Assembly (NCBI GenBank): GCA_002379425.1
Contig: DFTH01000002.1
Location: forward strand, 1-64,000
DNA from: Prevotella sp. UBA4217
Lineage (GTDB): Bacteria; Bacteroidota; Bacteroidia; Bacteroidales; Bacteroidaceae
DNA: 64,000 nucleotides
Direction of reading: 5' to 3'
This document shows positions 39,301-47,002 of this stretch, piece after piece. The notes under the pieces were generated by a model. That model was not told the DNA's origin, ran no database searches, and worked only from the letters and a program-made list of their open reading frames with translations. The position numbers were made by a program, and so were the translations under genes. Numbering within the stretch: position 1 is the stretch's first letter; each line of letters starts with the position of its first letter.

Positions 39301-40224
39301 TTTGGGGGAGGCAATGGAGGCACCAATATGTTTCGCGAGAACAAATACGATGGATGGCAAATTGAGGCACCCTCCCAAACGGATCATAGTGTATGGACTG
39401 CTAATGATAAAGGAAAATTCAACCAGTTTACTCCGTTTTCTTATGAAGATGGCAAGGGATATCAAGCAGAGTTTGAATTTGAGTTGTTGCCAATACCAAC
39501 AGGTGTAACTACAACTGTTCCTCGTACCTATTACCATTATGCATCCTTCTCCAAAACTATGGTGGCTCCAATCACGACTACTATCACCGACTGTACCTTC
39601 AATGGCAATTTCTATGGCGGTGGTAACCTCGGTGCAGTAAGTGGGCCAGAAAATTCTTCTGATCCTATTGTAACCACCATCCTTAAAGGACATACCGTTG
39701 TTCATGGCTCTGTCTTTGGTGCCGGATTCTCGGCTTCCATTCCATCGCTCCCTGTCCACGACAAAAATAGAGTTAATTGGTGCTACCGCGACTTTGCTGG
39801 TTTTATCCACGATGGTTCACTAGATTATAAGAAATATACAGATACTGTATCTGGCCATCATGAAGTAGGTGATACTATCTACTATCAATGGATACATGAT
39901 GTTCCCACCGAATGGAACATTTCTCCTGCTCCAACAACATCTAACGCAAATAGTTATTTCGAGTATCCTGCTAATAGTGGTAAATGGTATGTTTACACCA
40001 CAGAAAATCTTGTAGGTCTTGGCGCCGTCAATGGTAATGTTGCCCTTACAATCAAGGGAACCACTGAGGTCGAGGGTAGTGTGTTCGGCGGCGGTGCCCA
40101 GAGTGCCGTTAATGGTAATACAGAGGTTACAATCTCTGGTAATGCCATCGTTAATGGCAACGTCTTCGGAGGCGGCGATCAGGGTGTTGTGGAAGGCAGC
40201 ACGAAAGTGGAGATAAAGAATTGA
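36304..40224 (+). CDS. Large exported protein with GLUG-like and YGGG/FGGG repeats
   Basis: A 1,306-residue protein with a signal peptide ending GAWA|DQT. An Ig-like N-terminal domain (about 28-140) resembles in layout the first domain of the two preceding proteins. It is followed by GLUG-like repeats (CGSLVGYLDGYARVINCFSY and AGGLVGN, about 255-310), a long central region, and YGGG/FGGG solenoid rungs (EFYGGGINA, FFGGGNGG, NFYGGGNLGA, SVFGGGAQ, NVFGGGDQ) up to the C-terminus. It stops within the solenoid and lacks the sorting tail of its neighbours. Codon choice looks more AT-rich than in adjacent genes up to about 40 kb. Probably a surface adhesin, with the export route uncertain. Confidence 0.72.
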   Translation: MKRYMNKQYIRIFTMALLMMVSMGAWADQTIKITINGQGIVTPSVTTGDLSGSDGVYTLSGGEGAIVTLTIDPGERLLSISANYLTDANNGSARATTRVGAGSVDLSKTSSSTYTFQMPSATSGYTGVNIVAEFAENSIVISDLNGLNALTADGNYIITEDIDASGYNPTLNGAFTGKLTARAKADGTFPIISNLSVPLFTTATGATISNIMFKSITVSGSGPIGAVCGTANGTTRIYNCGILPTTNEHTTTNRSTVSSTNNHCGSLVGYLDGYARVINCFSYANVSAGSNAGGLVGNNTTATMQGNSPANFNKNVKTMVVNCMFYGDITNGSTKRPVYGGTAIVNNDADKVNNYNYYCEEEASFDDGYTAISDYNYSWPVAKKHLTRFEVYRNILNSNRRLCTWWVSGTYKKDAETDATDAEVERVGIAKWVLDRTIAPYPILKKWGKYYSTFDMDPGYVWNPKTKSKVARSTANPWEGKSYGTLSVTINGGTGNNSASTSKDITITDMDTLDYDYCYYKIQLPYYNEVFGDPESNTWTTKYANNYTSKVVTGWKVTSVTGGTQGSFVENWESGYNFADRKCTDKDKFEVSGRVFAQGGYYYVPDNVTAITIEAYWGNAVYLCNSNRRLDKMKNGTSEFYISGKLPEKVGGITDNPTVQTSLQSAVGALKKISENDSPGNTVYDQAIVLVGNYQDNSCHTYLTLAGNKYDTDAKPFTIMSADFDFDNEPDFCFQAGMNNVSRPNFQPIRFDFLMVPDITMAIRSGLNYWGVRNICPQGHYEVTETSYMYVTQFEYEIRTGDNKYAKHEAPMILNGGEFTQIVSTHTFTQAGANATATARADKTSYFLMGGKLYMKAFTPGTHVNTRSATRHCAVNAIGGDFPEFYLSGMFRADFYNMTDNPHAYLDGGWFGTVAGAGMESVGAKDETNGGNVTFKINHSRIHEFYGGGINATRPVTGTIDVTIDNSIVHKYCGGPKLGNMSSSKTITTTATGTTFDQFFGGGNGGTNMFRENKYDGWQIEAPSQTDHSVWTANDKGKFNQFTPFSYEDGKGYQAEFEFELLPIPTGVTTTVPRTYYHYASFSKTMVAPITTTITDCTFNGNFYGGGNLGAVSGPENSSDPIVTTILKGHTVVHGSVFGAGFSASIPSLPVHDKNRVNWCYRDFAGFIHDGSLDYKKYTDTVSGHHEVGDTIYYQWIHDVPTEWNISPAPTTSNANSYFEYPANSGKWYVYTTENLVGLGAVNGNVALTIKGTTEVEGSVFGGGAQSAVNGNTEVTISGNAIVNGNVFGGGDQGVVEGSTKVEIKN

Positions 40225-40236
40225 TAGTATTACATC

Positions 40237-42375
40237 ATGATGAAAACATATATGAAAATAGGGAGAACGGGAATCCTGCGGGCGGTGCTCATGGCAACGA
40301 TACAATTGGCGGGAGGCAGCGCCATGGCACAAGGGCCAACGATCAATGGCTCAGTCTATGGAGGCGGTAACGAGGCTGACGTGAAAGGCAATGCTGAAGT
40401 TACCATAAGTGCCGGTCAAGTTCTTCAGTCAGTTTATGGAGGTGGCAATGTGGCTAATGTGGGCGGCTCTACAGAGGTGAATGTTACTGGCGGTCAGGTG
40501 GAGAATGATGTCTTCGGCGGCGGATATGGCCAGGTGACGAATGTTGGTGTCAACGTAGAGGTGAATATCGGAGCGAAGAGCGTGACAACAGTAGGGGAGA
40601 GTACAACAACCCAATATTCTGGCAATGCTGATATCAAAGGAAGTGTCTATGGCGGTTCGGCGCTGGGCTCGGTGAATACCTCAACAAGCGACAAGACAAC
40701 GGTGAACCTCTACAGTGGCACCATCCATGGGGATGCCTATGGTGGCGGTCTTGGACAGATCGGGCGTGAGGCGAAGGAAGCCGTGGAATTGGATCCGGCT
40801 CACGGTATTGAGGCCCAGGAGGCTGTCACGGCCATCGAGCCCGTGGAGGCGATGGTGAACGGCAACGTAGCGGTGAATCAGTATGGCGTGAAGTATGAGA
40901 TCAAGACGGTTAAAGAGACGGAGGATGGCCCTAAGATCATCAGCAGTGGACGGATCTTCGGCTGTAACAACCTGAACGGCACGCCCCTGGGCAGTGTCGA
41001 TGTGACCGTCTTCAGCACCAAGCCCTACAATGGTACCGAACATGCCAAAGACTCGTGGGAGATCGCGGCCGTGTATGGCGGCGGCAACCTGGCGGCCTAT
41101 AAGCCGGCAGGCGGAAAGGAGACCACAAATTTCGCCCACGTGACGGTGAAGGGGTGCAAGGTGGCGAGCATCCAGCAGGTGTATGGCGGCGGCAACGCGG
41201 CCTCGACCCCCTCGACGAAAGTGGATATCGAGGGTTCATACGAGATAGAGGAGGTGTTCGGCGGCGGCAACGGCAAGGACCGTATCCAGAAGAACGGCAC
41301 GTGGATGGACAACCCTGGTGCCAACGTGGGCTTCTATGAATACGAGGACAATGTGACAGGAAAGAGCGACACGAAGGATAATCGCGCCACTAATTACGGC
41401 TACGGCTCCGGGGAGGCCAACGTGAACATCAACGGCGGACTGATCCACCGTGTGTTCGGAGGCTCGAATACGAAGGGCAATGTGCGCATCACGGCGGTGA
41501 CGATGCTGGAGGACAAGGAGTCGTGCAACTTCACCGTTGATGAGGCCTACGGCGGCGGCAAGTCGGCACCGATGGACGCCGAGGCGAAGTTGCTGATGGC
41601 TTGTATCCCTGGGCTTAGTGCTGCATACGGTGGCGCAGAAGCCGCCGATGTGCAGGGCGGCGTAACACTGAGTATAACAAACGGCACTTTCGACCGAGTG
41701 TTTGGTGGTAACAATATCAGTGGTACTATCGGTGGTCCCATCGTCGTAAATATTGAGGAAACAGGGTGTAAGCCCATTATCATCGGTGAACTGTATGGCG
41801 GCGGCAACCTGGCCGGCTATTCCGTCTATGGCTATAAGGAGGTGACTAATGCTGATGGCACAAAAGAGTGGAAGCCCCGCGAATCGAGTACTGATGCAGG
41901 CACTGGTCCTGCTAAGCCATACGACGACCCGCAGGTGAACATCCGCTCATTCACCAGTATCGGCGACGTGTATGGCGGTGGCTACGGCGAGTCGGCTGTA
42001 ATGGTGGGCAATCCGACGGTGAGCATTAATGAGTCGGTGGGTACGCCAGCGGTATATCCCGATTCCGGTAATGACTATGATGAGAAAGGATTCAAGGGCA
42101 AGACGATAACCGTCGATGGTCACTCTGTGACCTTGCCCAATCACGAGAAGGGAAAAATCGGTGTCATCAATAATGTGTATGGTGGCGGTAACGAAGCCAA
42201 GGTGATCGGTAATACGCAAATACATATTGGTACGAAAGCAACGGAAACCTATCATGACGACATCGAGCATCCAGTCATCGGTGCCGACATCCGCGGCAAT
42301 GTGTATGGCGGCGGCAACAAGGCCGATGTGACGGGCAATACCAACGTCGTGGTCGGCAAAGAGGTAACAGAGTGA
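40237..42375 (+). CDS. Exported YGGG-repeat protein
   Basis: A 712-residue protein with a signal peptide (ending GGSAMAQ) whose mature chain is almost entirely YGGG solenoid rungs: NGSVYGGGNEADVKGNAEVT, SVYGGGNVANVGGSTEVNVT, NDVFGGGYGQVTN and so on, ending GNVYGGGNKADVTGNTNVVV. The opening GSVYGGGNEADVKG closely parallels GSVYGGARQADVKG near the start of the giant protein, so the two share ancestry. Like the preceding gene it ends inside the repeat region with no sorting tail, which could mean a 3' truncation or a different mode of surface attachment. It is the last gene of the long plus-strand surface locus, 12 bp after its neighbour. Confidence 0.72.
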   Translation: MMKTYMKIGRTGILRAVLMATIQLAGGSAMAQGPTINGSVYGGGNEADVKGNAEVTISAGQVLQSVYGGGNVANVGGSTEVNVTGGQVENDVFGGGYGQVTNVGVNVEVNIGAKSVTTVGESTTTQYSGNADIKGSVYGGSALGSVNTSTSDKTTVNLYSGTIHGDAYGGGLGQIGREAKEAVELDPAHGIEAQEAVTAIEPVEAMVNGNVAVNQYGVKYEIKTVKETEDGPKIISSGRIFGCNNLNGTPLGSVDVTVFSTKPYNGTEHAKDSWEIAAVYGGGNLAAYKPAGGKETTNFAHVTVKGCKVASIQQVYGGGNAASTPSTKVDIEGSYEIEEVFGGGNGKDRIQKNGTWMDNPGANVGFYEYEDNVTGKSDTKDNRATNYGYGSGEANVNINGGLIHRVFGGSNTKGNVRITAVTMLEDKESCNFTVDEAYGGGKSAPMDAEAKLLMACIPGLSAAYGGAEAADVQGGVTLSITNGTFDRVFGGNNISGTIGGPIVVNIEETGCKPIIIGELYGGGNLAGYSVYGYKEVTNADGTKEWKPRESSTDAGTGPAKPYDDPQVNIRSFTSIGDVYGGGYGESAVMVGNPTVSINESVGTPAVYPDSGNDYDEKGFKGKTITVDGHSVTLPNHEKGKIGVINNVYGGGNEAKVIGNTQIHIGTKATETYHDDIEHPVIGADIRGNVYGGGNKADVTGNTNVVVGKEVTE

Positions 42376-42417
42376 ACGAAAAGTGGATGATTATTTGGTG
42401 ATATGCGTGGAAATTCA

Positions 42418-42425
42418 TACCTTTG
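42418..42425 (+). promoter_or_regulatory. Predicted promoter of the acyl-ACP thioesterase gene
   Basis: TACCTTTG (-7) with TTTG at 42394-42397 and 20-bp spacing is a full -33/-7 match, 40 bp before the ATG at 42466. It marks the boundary between the surface locus and the metabolic genes. Confidence 0.65.
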
Positions 42426-42465
42426 CATCGCGAATAGTTAGTGATTTCGCGATTGCAATCAGGAA

Positions 42466-43206
42466 ATGGACAAAGTAGGAACATACGAATTTATGGCGGA
42501 GCCGTTCCACTGTGATTTCAGTGGACGACTGTTTATGGGACACTTGGGCAATCATTTGCTGAACGCTGCCGACTTTCACTCGACGGCACGCGGCTTCGGC
42601 ATGCGCTACCTCCTGACAATCAACCGTTCGTGGGTGCTCTCACGACTGGCCATCGAGATGGAGGAGATGCCTGAGATGTACACGAAGTTCAATGTGGAGA
42701 CGTGGGTGGAGAGTGCCATGCGCTATTTCACGTCGAGAAACTTCCGCGTGGTAGGTAGCGATGGCAAGGTATATGGTTACGGCCGCAGTATCTGGGCGAT
42801 GATTGACACGGAGACACGACAGCCCACGGATATCTTCAGCATTGACAACGGTGCCATCAACAACTGGATCGAGAAGGATAAGGAATGTCCGATCGATAAG
42901 GGTGGACGCGTGAAGATGGACGACGGGGCTGAACTGGTACGCACCATCGACACCTATTATAATGATGTTGATATCAACGGCCATATCAACTCGGTGAAGT
43001 ACATCGAGCATGTGCTCGACCTCTGGGATATGGCATGGTATCGTGAACATCAGATCAAACGCTTTGAGATAGCCTACGTGGCAGAGGCTCATGCAGGTGA
43101 CAAACTCTCCTTCTACCGTGAGATGACGGCAGACAACACCTACTGCATCCGCATCTGCAAGGATGGGGATGTGGAGGTTTGCCGTAGCAAGGTCGTATTC
43201 GGCTGA
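42466..43206 (+). CDS. Acyl-ACP thioesterase (FatA/oleoyl-ACP hydrolase family)
   Basis: A 246-residue cytosolic enzyme that hydrolyses acyl-ACP to release free fatty acid. It has the tandem hot-dog domains of the acyl-ACP thioesterase family. The first has a helix ending FGMRYLLTINRSWVLSRLAI (about 46-65) and the family's DTETRQPTDIFS. The second shows YYNDVDINGHINSVKYIEHV (about 163-182) with the Asp-x-Asn-x-His catalytic-type motif. Length agrees with bacterial family members. The gene has its own promoter and is convergent with the esterase gene, with only 5 bp between the two stop codons. Confidence 0.88.
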   Translation: MDKVGTYEFMAEPFHCDFSGRLFMGHLGNHLLNAADFHSTARGFGMRYLLTINRSWVLSRLAIEMEEMPEMYTKFNVETWVESAMRYFTSRNFRVVGSDGKVYGYGRSIWAMIDTETRQPTDIFSIDNGAINNWIEKDKECPIDKGGRVKMDDGAELVRTIDTYYNDVDINGHINSVKYIEHVLDLWDMAWYREHQIKRFEIAYVAEAHAGDKLSFYREMTADNTYCIRICKDGDVEVCRSKVVFG

Positions 43207-43211
43207 TTATT

Positions 43212-45152
43212 TTATTCTGTATCACCGAACCCGCCGCCGAAGCCGCCCATCTGCGGGAACTCTGGGTCGGGCTCCTTGCCGATTTCCACGAGCAACTTAA
43301 ATAGGGCGCGACGGCGCTGGGCCCAGGTGGGATAGTCGTCGGCCCTCAGGGTCCTGACCTTGAAACCAGGCATCTGCATGCCGCCTTGGTTCATGAAGTC
43401 GAGTGTGCTGGTAGTGATGACGCAGGGCTTGGTCTTGCCGTCGGCCAGCAGACGGTCGGCGATGGCATCGGCACCACCCACCTTGAACCAACTCTCCATC
43501 GTGTCGTCTTCGCCGGGAACGAGTTGTATGAAGGCTGGCATGACCATCTTCCCCCTCTGCATCGGACTCATGTACCAGGCCTCACCCCTGTCGAGGTCGT
43601 AACTGGTGGTGCCGTGTTCGATGTTCTCCATTGAGGCCAGGTTGAAGGGGGAGGCTGGATTGTCGGCGATGCTGTACTTGAAGCCTTTGTCGGGCGAGAG
43701 GTACATGTTGCTGGGATCGGCTACCCGCGTGCCATCGACAACGAAGCAGTACTTGAAGGTCTCGTAGAGGTAGCCAGTCATCTTGATGCTCCACACGCCA
43801 TCGGAGTCACGCTCCATGGCCAGCGGCTCTTGCAGCATCTCCACCTCCAGTCGGACACTGTCGGCCTCAGGTGCCTTCATGCGGAAAATGATGCCTTCCT
43901 CCGTATATTCTGGAGAGATGATGGGCTTGGGGAAGAGACGGGCCATCACGCCAGGCGTGAACTGCTGTTCCTTGCCAGTGGCGGCAGGTGTAGGCTGAGC
44001 AGCGTTCATGGCCGCTTCTGAGGCTTTCTTGTTGAAAAGCAATGGGAGGGTCTTCGAGAGGAAGTACTTGGCGTTCATCCATGTGTGACCGAACTTGTCG
44101 GTGGTGAATTCCTTTACTGCACGGATGCCTTTCTTGTCGAGGAACTCCATATAATCGCGGGCATTGCCATAGAGGAAGTCGTCGGTACCCACACCAAGCC
44201 AGAACAGGCGGATCTTCGCGTTGGTGTCCTGTGCATTGTCATAGACATTGGGAATGTCGGTCGATGTAAACGAACTGTAGGAACATAGGTAGGAGAACTT
44301 GTCGAGGTTCGTCAGACCGTTGAAGAGCCCCTGATTGCCGCCACGCGAGAAACCGCCGATGGCACGGTGGTCCTTGTTATTGATGGTGCGGTATTTCTGT
44401 TCGATATATGGCATCAGGTCGTTGACGAGGTCCTGACTGAACACGTCGCCGCCGAAGCGGGTCTGGGGCATGCCAGTGCCGTCGCCTGGCTTTGCGGGCT
44501 TCAACTTATAGGGATTGCCGTAGGGCAGTACCACGATCATCTCCTTGGCCTGTTTGGCAGCGATGAGATTGTCGAGGATGTAGTTCACGCGCCCCACCTT
44601 ATAATAGACTTCCTCGGTATCGGTGGTGCCGCTGATGAGGTAGAACACGGGGTATTTCTTCTGCATGTCCATCATATAGCCGGGGGGCAGATAGACGATG
44701 GCATTATTTGTGGCACCGAGGCTCTTCGAGTAATAATGTATATACTCCATCCGTCCGTGGGGTACGTCCTTGATGTCGTGGGGCAGGTCCTGACCAGGAG
44801 CCTTGATCTCCAGCAGGCTGTTCTTGAATCCCTCATTGGGGAAGTACTGCGGGTTCAGCGGATCCATCACGCTGACGCCATCCACCACGAAACAGTAGGG
44901 GTACATGTCGGGGGCGGCTGGGCCCAGTGTGGCCGTCCAGATGTCGTCACTTCCGCGCTCCATGGCGTGGCGACCTGCAAACTGCACATCCACTTCGACA
45001 TGCTTGGCATGATCGTTCCAATACTTGAATGTCACCGTACCGTCGGCATTCGTAATCGTTGACTGTTGCTGCAGAACAGTCTCCTGTGCCCAACCGTCCA
45101 CTACTGATACGGTCAGGAAAACTGCAAAGGCGATGCTTTTCATTTTTCTCAT
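43212..45152 (-). CDS. Exported two-module esterase (E-set + esterase D-like, second module degenerate)
   Basis: A 646-residue protein with signal peptide ending DGWAQ. Module 1 has an early-set (CBM48-like) domain (about 28-115) and an alpha/beta-hydrolase of the esterase D/feruloyl-esterase type (about 130-378), with nucleophile motif GFSRG (Ser about 269), Asp about 324/325 in GVGTDDF and His about 356 in KFGHTW. Module 2 repeats the E-set domain (about 405-500). A shortened hydrolase region follows (ENIEHGTTSYDLDRGEAWY, WFKVGGADAIADRLLADGK) without a GxSxG motif. In Prevotella such enzymes remove feruloyl or acetyl groups from plant xylan; the substrate here is not determinable. It has its own promoter. 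Confidence 0.8.
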   Translation of the reverse strand: MRKMKSIAFAVFLTVSVVDGWAQETVLQQQSTITNADGTVTFKYWNDHAKHVEVDVQFAGRHAMERGSDDIWTATLGPAAPDMYPYCFVVDGVSVMDPLNPQYFPNEGFKNSLLEIKAPGQDLPHDIKDVPHGRMEYIHYYSKSLGATNNAIVYLPPGYMMDMQKKYPVFYLISGTTDTEEVYYKVGRVNYILDNLIAAKQAKEMIVVLPYGNPYKLKPAKPGDGTGMPQTRFGGDVFSQDLVNDLMPYIEQKYRTINNKDHRAIGGFSRGGNQGLFNGLTNLDKFSYLCSYSSFTSTDIPNVYDNAQDTNAKIRLFWLGVGTDDFLYGNARDYMEFLDKKGIRAVKEFTTDKFGHTWMNAKYFLSKTLPLLFNKKASEAAMNAAQPTPAATGKEQQFTPGVMARLFPKPIISPEYTEEGIIFRMKAPEADSVRLEVEMLQEPLAMERDSDGVWSIKMTGYLYETFKYCFVVDGTRVADPSNMYLSPDKGFKYSIADNPASPFNLASMENIEHGTTSYDLDRGEAWYMSPMQRGKMVMPAFIQLVPGEDDTMESWFKVGGADAIADRLLADGKTKPCVITTSTLDFMNQGGMQMPGFKVRTLRADDYPTWAQRRRALFKLLVEIGKEPDPEFPQMGGFGGGFGDTE

Positions 45153-45193
45153 GTTCTTTGGTTTTGTTAGTTAGATGTTTATGATTCTTGTTG

Positions 45194-45201
45194 CAAAGGT
45201 A
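45194..45201 (-). promoter_or_regulatory. Predicted -7 box for the esterase gene
   Basis: Reads TACCTTTG on the minus strand, 41 bp before the esterase ATG, an exact TAnnTTTG match. No convincing -33 TTTG was seen. Confidence 0.55.
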
Positions 45202-45254
45202 CGAAAAAAAATCAGATTTTGCTGGTATCTTTCTTTTTTTTCGGGAATAATGTG

Positions 45255-45262
45255 TAATTTTG
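45255..45262 (+). promoter_or_regulatory. Predicted -7 box for ilvC
   Basis: TAATTTTG matches TAnnTTTG. Transcription from here would give an untranslated leader of about 125 nt before the ilvC ATG, much longer than the other leaders in the window. Confidence 0.5.
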
Positions 45263-45269
45263 CAACCGA

Positions 45270-45395
45270 TTTATTAAAGATAACCCCTCGCCAGGGCTTC
45301 GGGCAAGCCGCTGGGCGCACTGATAAGACGACGGTTCTCGGGTAGAACTGGCATGGTGGGCAGGGATATGTACAACATTAAAAACAAAGGCTATT
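45270..45395 (+). promoter_or_regulatory. Structured-looking leader of ilvC
   Basis: The region is GC-rich compared with other leaders here and can form several small hairpins: CCCT-CGCC-AGGG (about 45286-45297), GCTT-CGGGC-AAGC (about 45297-45309) and GGTTCT-CGGG-TAGAACT-type pairing (about 45334-45351). No T-box or known riboswitch motif was recognised, and no leader peptide rich in Ile/Leu/Val was seen. An attenuation or riboregulatory role is possible but unproven. Confidence 0.4.
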
Positions 45396-46445
45396 ATGGC
45401 AGAAATGAATTTCGGTGGCGTTATTGAAACTGTAGTCACCAGCAAGGAGTTCTCTTTGGAGAAAGCACGTGAAGTATTGAAGAATGAGACGATCGCCGTG
45501 ATTGGTTATGGTGTGCAGGGTCCTGGACAGGCCTGCAACCTGCGCGACAACGGGTTCAATGTGATCGTTGGTCAGCGTCAGGGTAAGACCTTCGACAAGG
45601 CCGTTGCCGACGGATGGGTTCCCGGTGAGACACTGTTCTCTATCGAGGAGGCTGCCGAGAAGGGTACCATTCTCTGCATGCTCCTGAGCGATGCTGGTCA
45701 GATTCAGCAGTGGCCCACCATCAAGAAATATCTGAAGCCCGGTAAGACCCTGTATTACTCTCATGGCTTCGCCATCAACTGGAGCGACCGTACGGGTGTG
45801 ATTCCCCCGAAGGATGTCGATGTAATCATGGTGGCTCCGAAGGGTTCGGGTACCAGCCTACGCACAATGTTCTGCGAGGGTCGCGGCCTGAACTGCTCTT
45901 ACGCCGTCTATCAGGATGCAACGGGCAAGGCCAAGGAGAAGACGCTGGCCTTCGGTATCGGCATCGGTGCCGGTTACTTGTTCGAGACCACTTTCCAGCG
46001 TGAGGCTACCAGTGACTTGACTGGTGAGCGCGGAAGTCTGATGGGTGCCATCCAGGGTCTGCTGCTGGCACAGTATGAGGTGCTCCGCGAGCATGGACAC
46101 TCTCCCTCGGAGGCTTTCAACGAGACCGTTGAGGAACTGACCCAGAGCCTTGGCCCGCTCTTTGGTGCGAAGGGTATGGATTGGATGTATGCCAACTGTT
46201 CGACCACCGCTCAGCGTGGTGCCCTCGACTGGGCTCCCCGTTTCCACGATGCCATCAAGCCTGTGATGGAGTGGCTGTACTACTCCGTGCAGACGGGTAA
46301 CGAGGCACAGATTACCATCGATGCCAACTCAAAGCCTGACTACCGCGCTGGTCTGGAGAAAGAACTGGAGGCCATGCGCAATCAGGAGATGTGGCGCGCA
46401 GGTGAGACCGTGCGTAAACTTCGTCCAGAGAATCAGGATGTATAA
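45396..46445 (+). CDS. ilvC: Ketol-acid reductoisomerase (NADP+)
   Basis: It catalyses the NADPH- and Mg-dependent isomeroreduction of acetolactate or acetohydroxybutyrate in Ile/Val/Leu synthesis. The 349-residue protein has the dinucleotide loop IGYGVQGPGQACNLRDNG (about 36-53), a QRQGKTFDKA cofactor-selecting loop, and a class I knotted C-terminal domain with the metal-binding segment FQREATSDLTGERG and a downstream EELTQSLGP. Catalytic acidic residues appear present. It is followed by a strong terminator and has a long leader. It is not clustered here with other ilv genes. Confidence 0.95.
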   Translation: MAEMNFGGVIETVVTSKEFSLEKAREVLKNETIAVIGYGVQGPGQACNLRDNGFNVIVGQRQGKTFDKAVADGWVPGETLFSIEEAAEKGTILCMLLSDAGQIQQWPTIKKYLKPGKTLYYSHGFAINWSDRTGVIPPKDVDVIMVAPKGSGTSLRTMFCEGRGLNCSYAVYQDATGKAKEKTLAFGIGIGAGYLFETTFQREATSDLTGERGSLMGAIQGLLLAQYEVLREHGHSPSEAFNETVEELTQSLGPLFGAKGMDWMYANCSTTAQRGALDWAPRFHDAIKPVMEWLYYSVQTGNEAQITIDANSKPDYRAGLEKELEAMRNQEMWRAGETVRKLRPENQDV

Positions 46446-46452
46446 TAATAAG

Positions 46453-46484
46453 GTACGGGGGTGTGTTTATGCGCACCCCCGTAC
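46453..46484 (+). terminator. Hairpin terminator after ilvC
   Basis: GTACGGGGGTG pairs perfectly with CACCCCCGTAC around a 10-base loop, followed by TTATTTAAT. It begins 8 bp after the ilvC stop and separates ilvC from the MaoC-like gene. Confidence 0.85.
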
Positions 46485-46501
46485 TTATTTAATATAATTA
46501 T

Positions 46502-46972
46502 ATGGGAAAATTAGTTATCAATTCGTATGATGAATTTGCAGCCTACGAGGGCAAGGAACTTGGCGTGTCCGACTGGCTGCAGATCGACCAAGACCGTATC
46601 AACCTGTTTGCCGATGCCACGCTCGACCATCAGTGGATCCACGTGGATGTAGATCGTGCCAAGGAGGAGAGCCAGTATCACAGTACCATTGCCCATGGCT
46701 ACCTGACACTCTCCGTGCTTCCTCATCTGTGGGCACAGATTATCGAGGTGAACAATATCACGATGCTGGTGAACTACGGGATGGACAAGATGCGCTTCGG
46801 ACAGCCGGTGGTGACAGGCTCCCGCATCCGCATGACGGCCAAGTTGCACAGCATCGCCAACCTGCGGGGTATTTGTAAGGTAGAGATTGATTTCAAGATT
46901 GAGATAGAAGGACAGCGTAAGCCAGCACTTGAGGGCATCTCCTCATTCCTGTATTACTTTAAGAAAGATTAA
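46502..46972 (+). CDS. MaoC-like hot-dog dehydratase
   Basis: A 156-residue cytosolic protein of the MaoC/(R)-specific enoyl-CoA hydratase family. The hydratase motif is visible as FADATLDHQWIHVD (about 36-49), with catalytic Asp about 42 and His about 47, followed by TIAHGYLTLSVLPHL. Length is typical of the single-domain Bacteroidetes members. The substrate (an acyl-CoA or acyl-ACP thioester) cannot be read from sequence. It sits 17 bp after the ilvC terminator and 30 bp before the PurF-like gene, so it may head its own short transcript. Confidence 0.85.
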   Translation: MGKLVINSYDEFAAYEGKELGVSDWLQIDQDRINLFADATLDHQWIHVDVDRAKEESQYHSTIAHGYLTLSVLPHLWAQIIEVNNITMLVNYGMDKMRFGQPVVTGSRIRMTAKLHSIANLRGICKVEIDFKIEIEGQRKPALEGISSFLYYFKKD

Positions 46973-47002
46973 TCATTAAATATAAATTGAGGGATAACAC
47001 GT

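Noticed and set aside
36304..42375. A single split gene: 36304-40224 and 40237-42375 as fragments of one frameshifted protein
   Set aside because: The second gene begins with its own convincing signal peptide (ending GGSAMAQ), and the first has no frame continuing into it, so two genes are more likely.
45270..45395. T-box or known amino-acid riboswitch upstream of ilvC
   Set aside because: No T-box sequence, specifier-loop arrangement or recognised aptamer consensus could be seen, so only a generic structured leader is reported.
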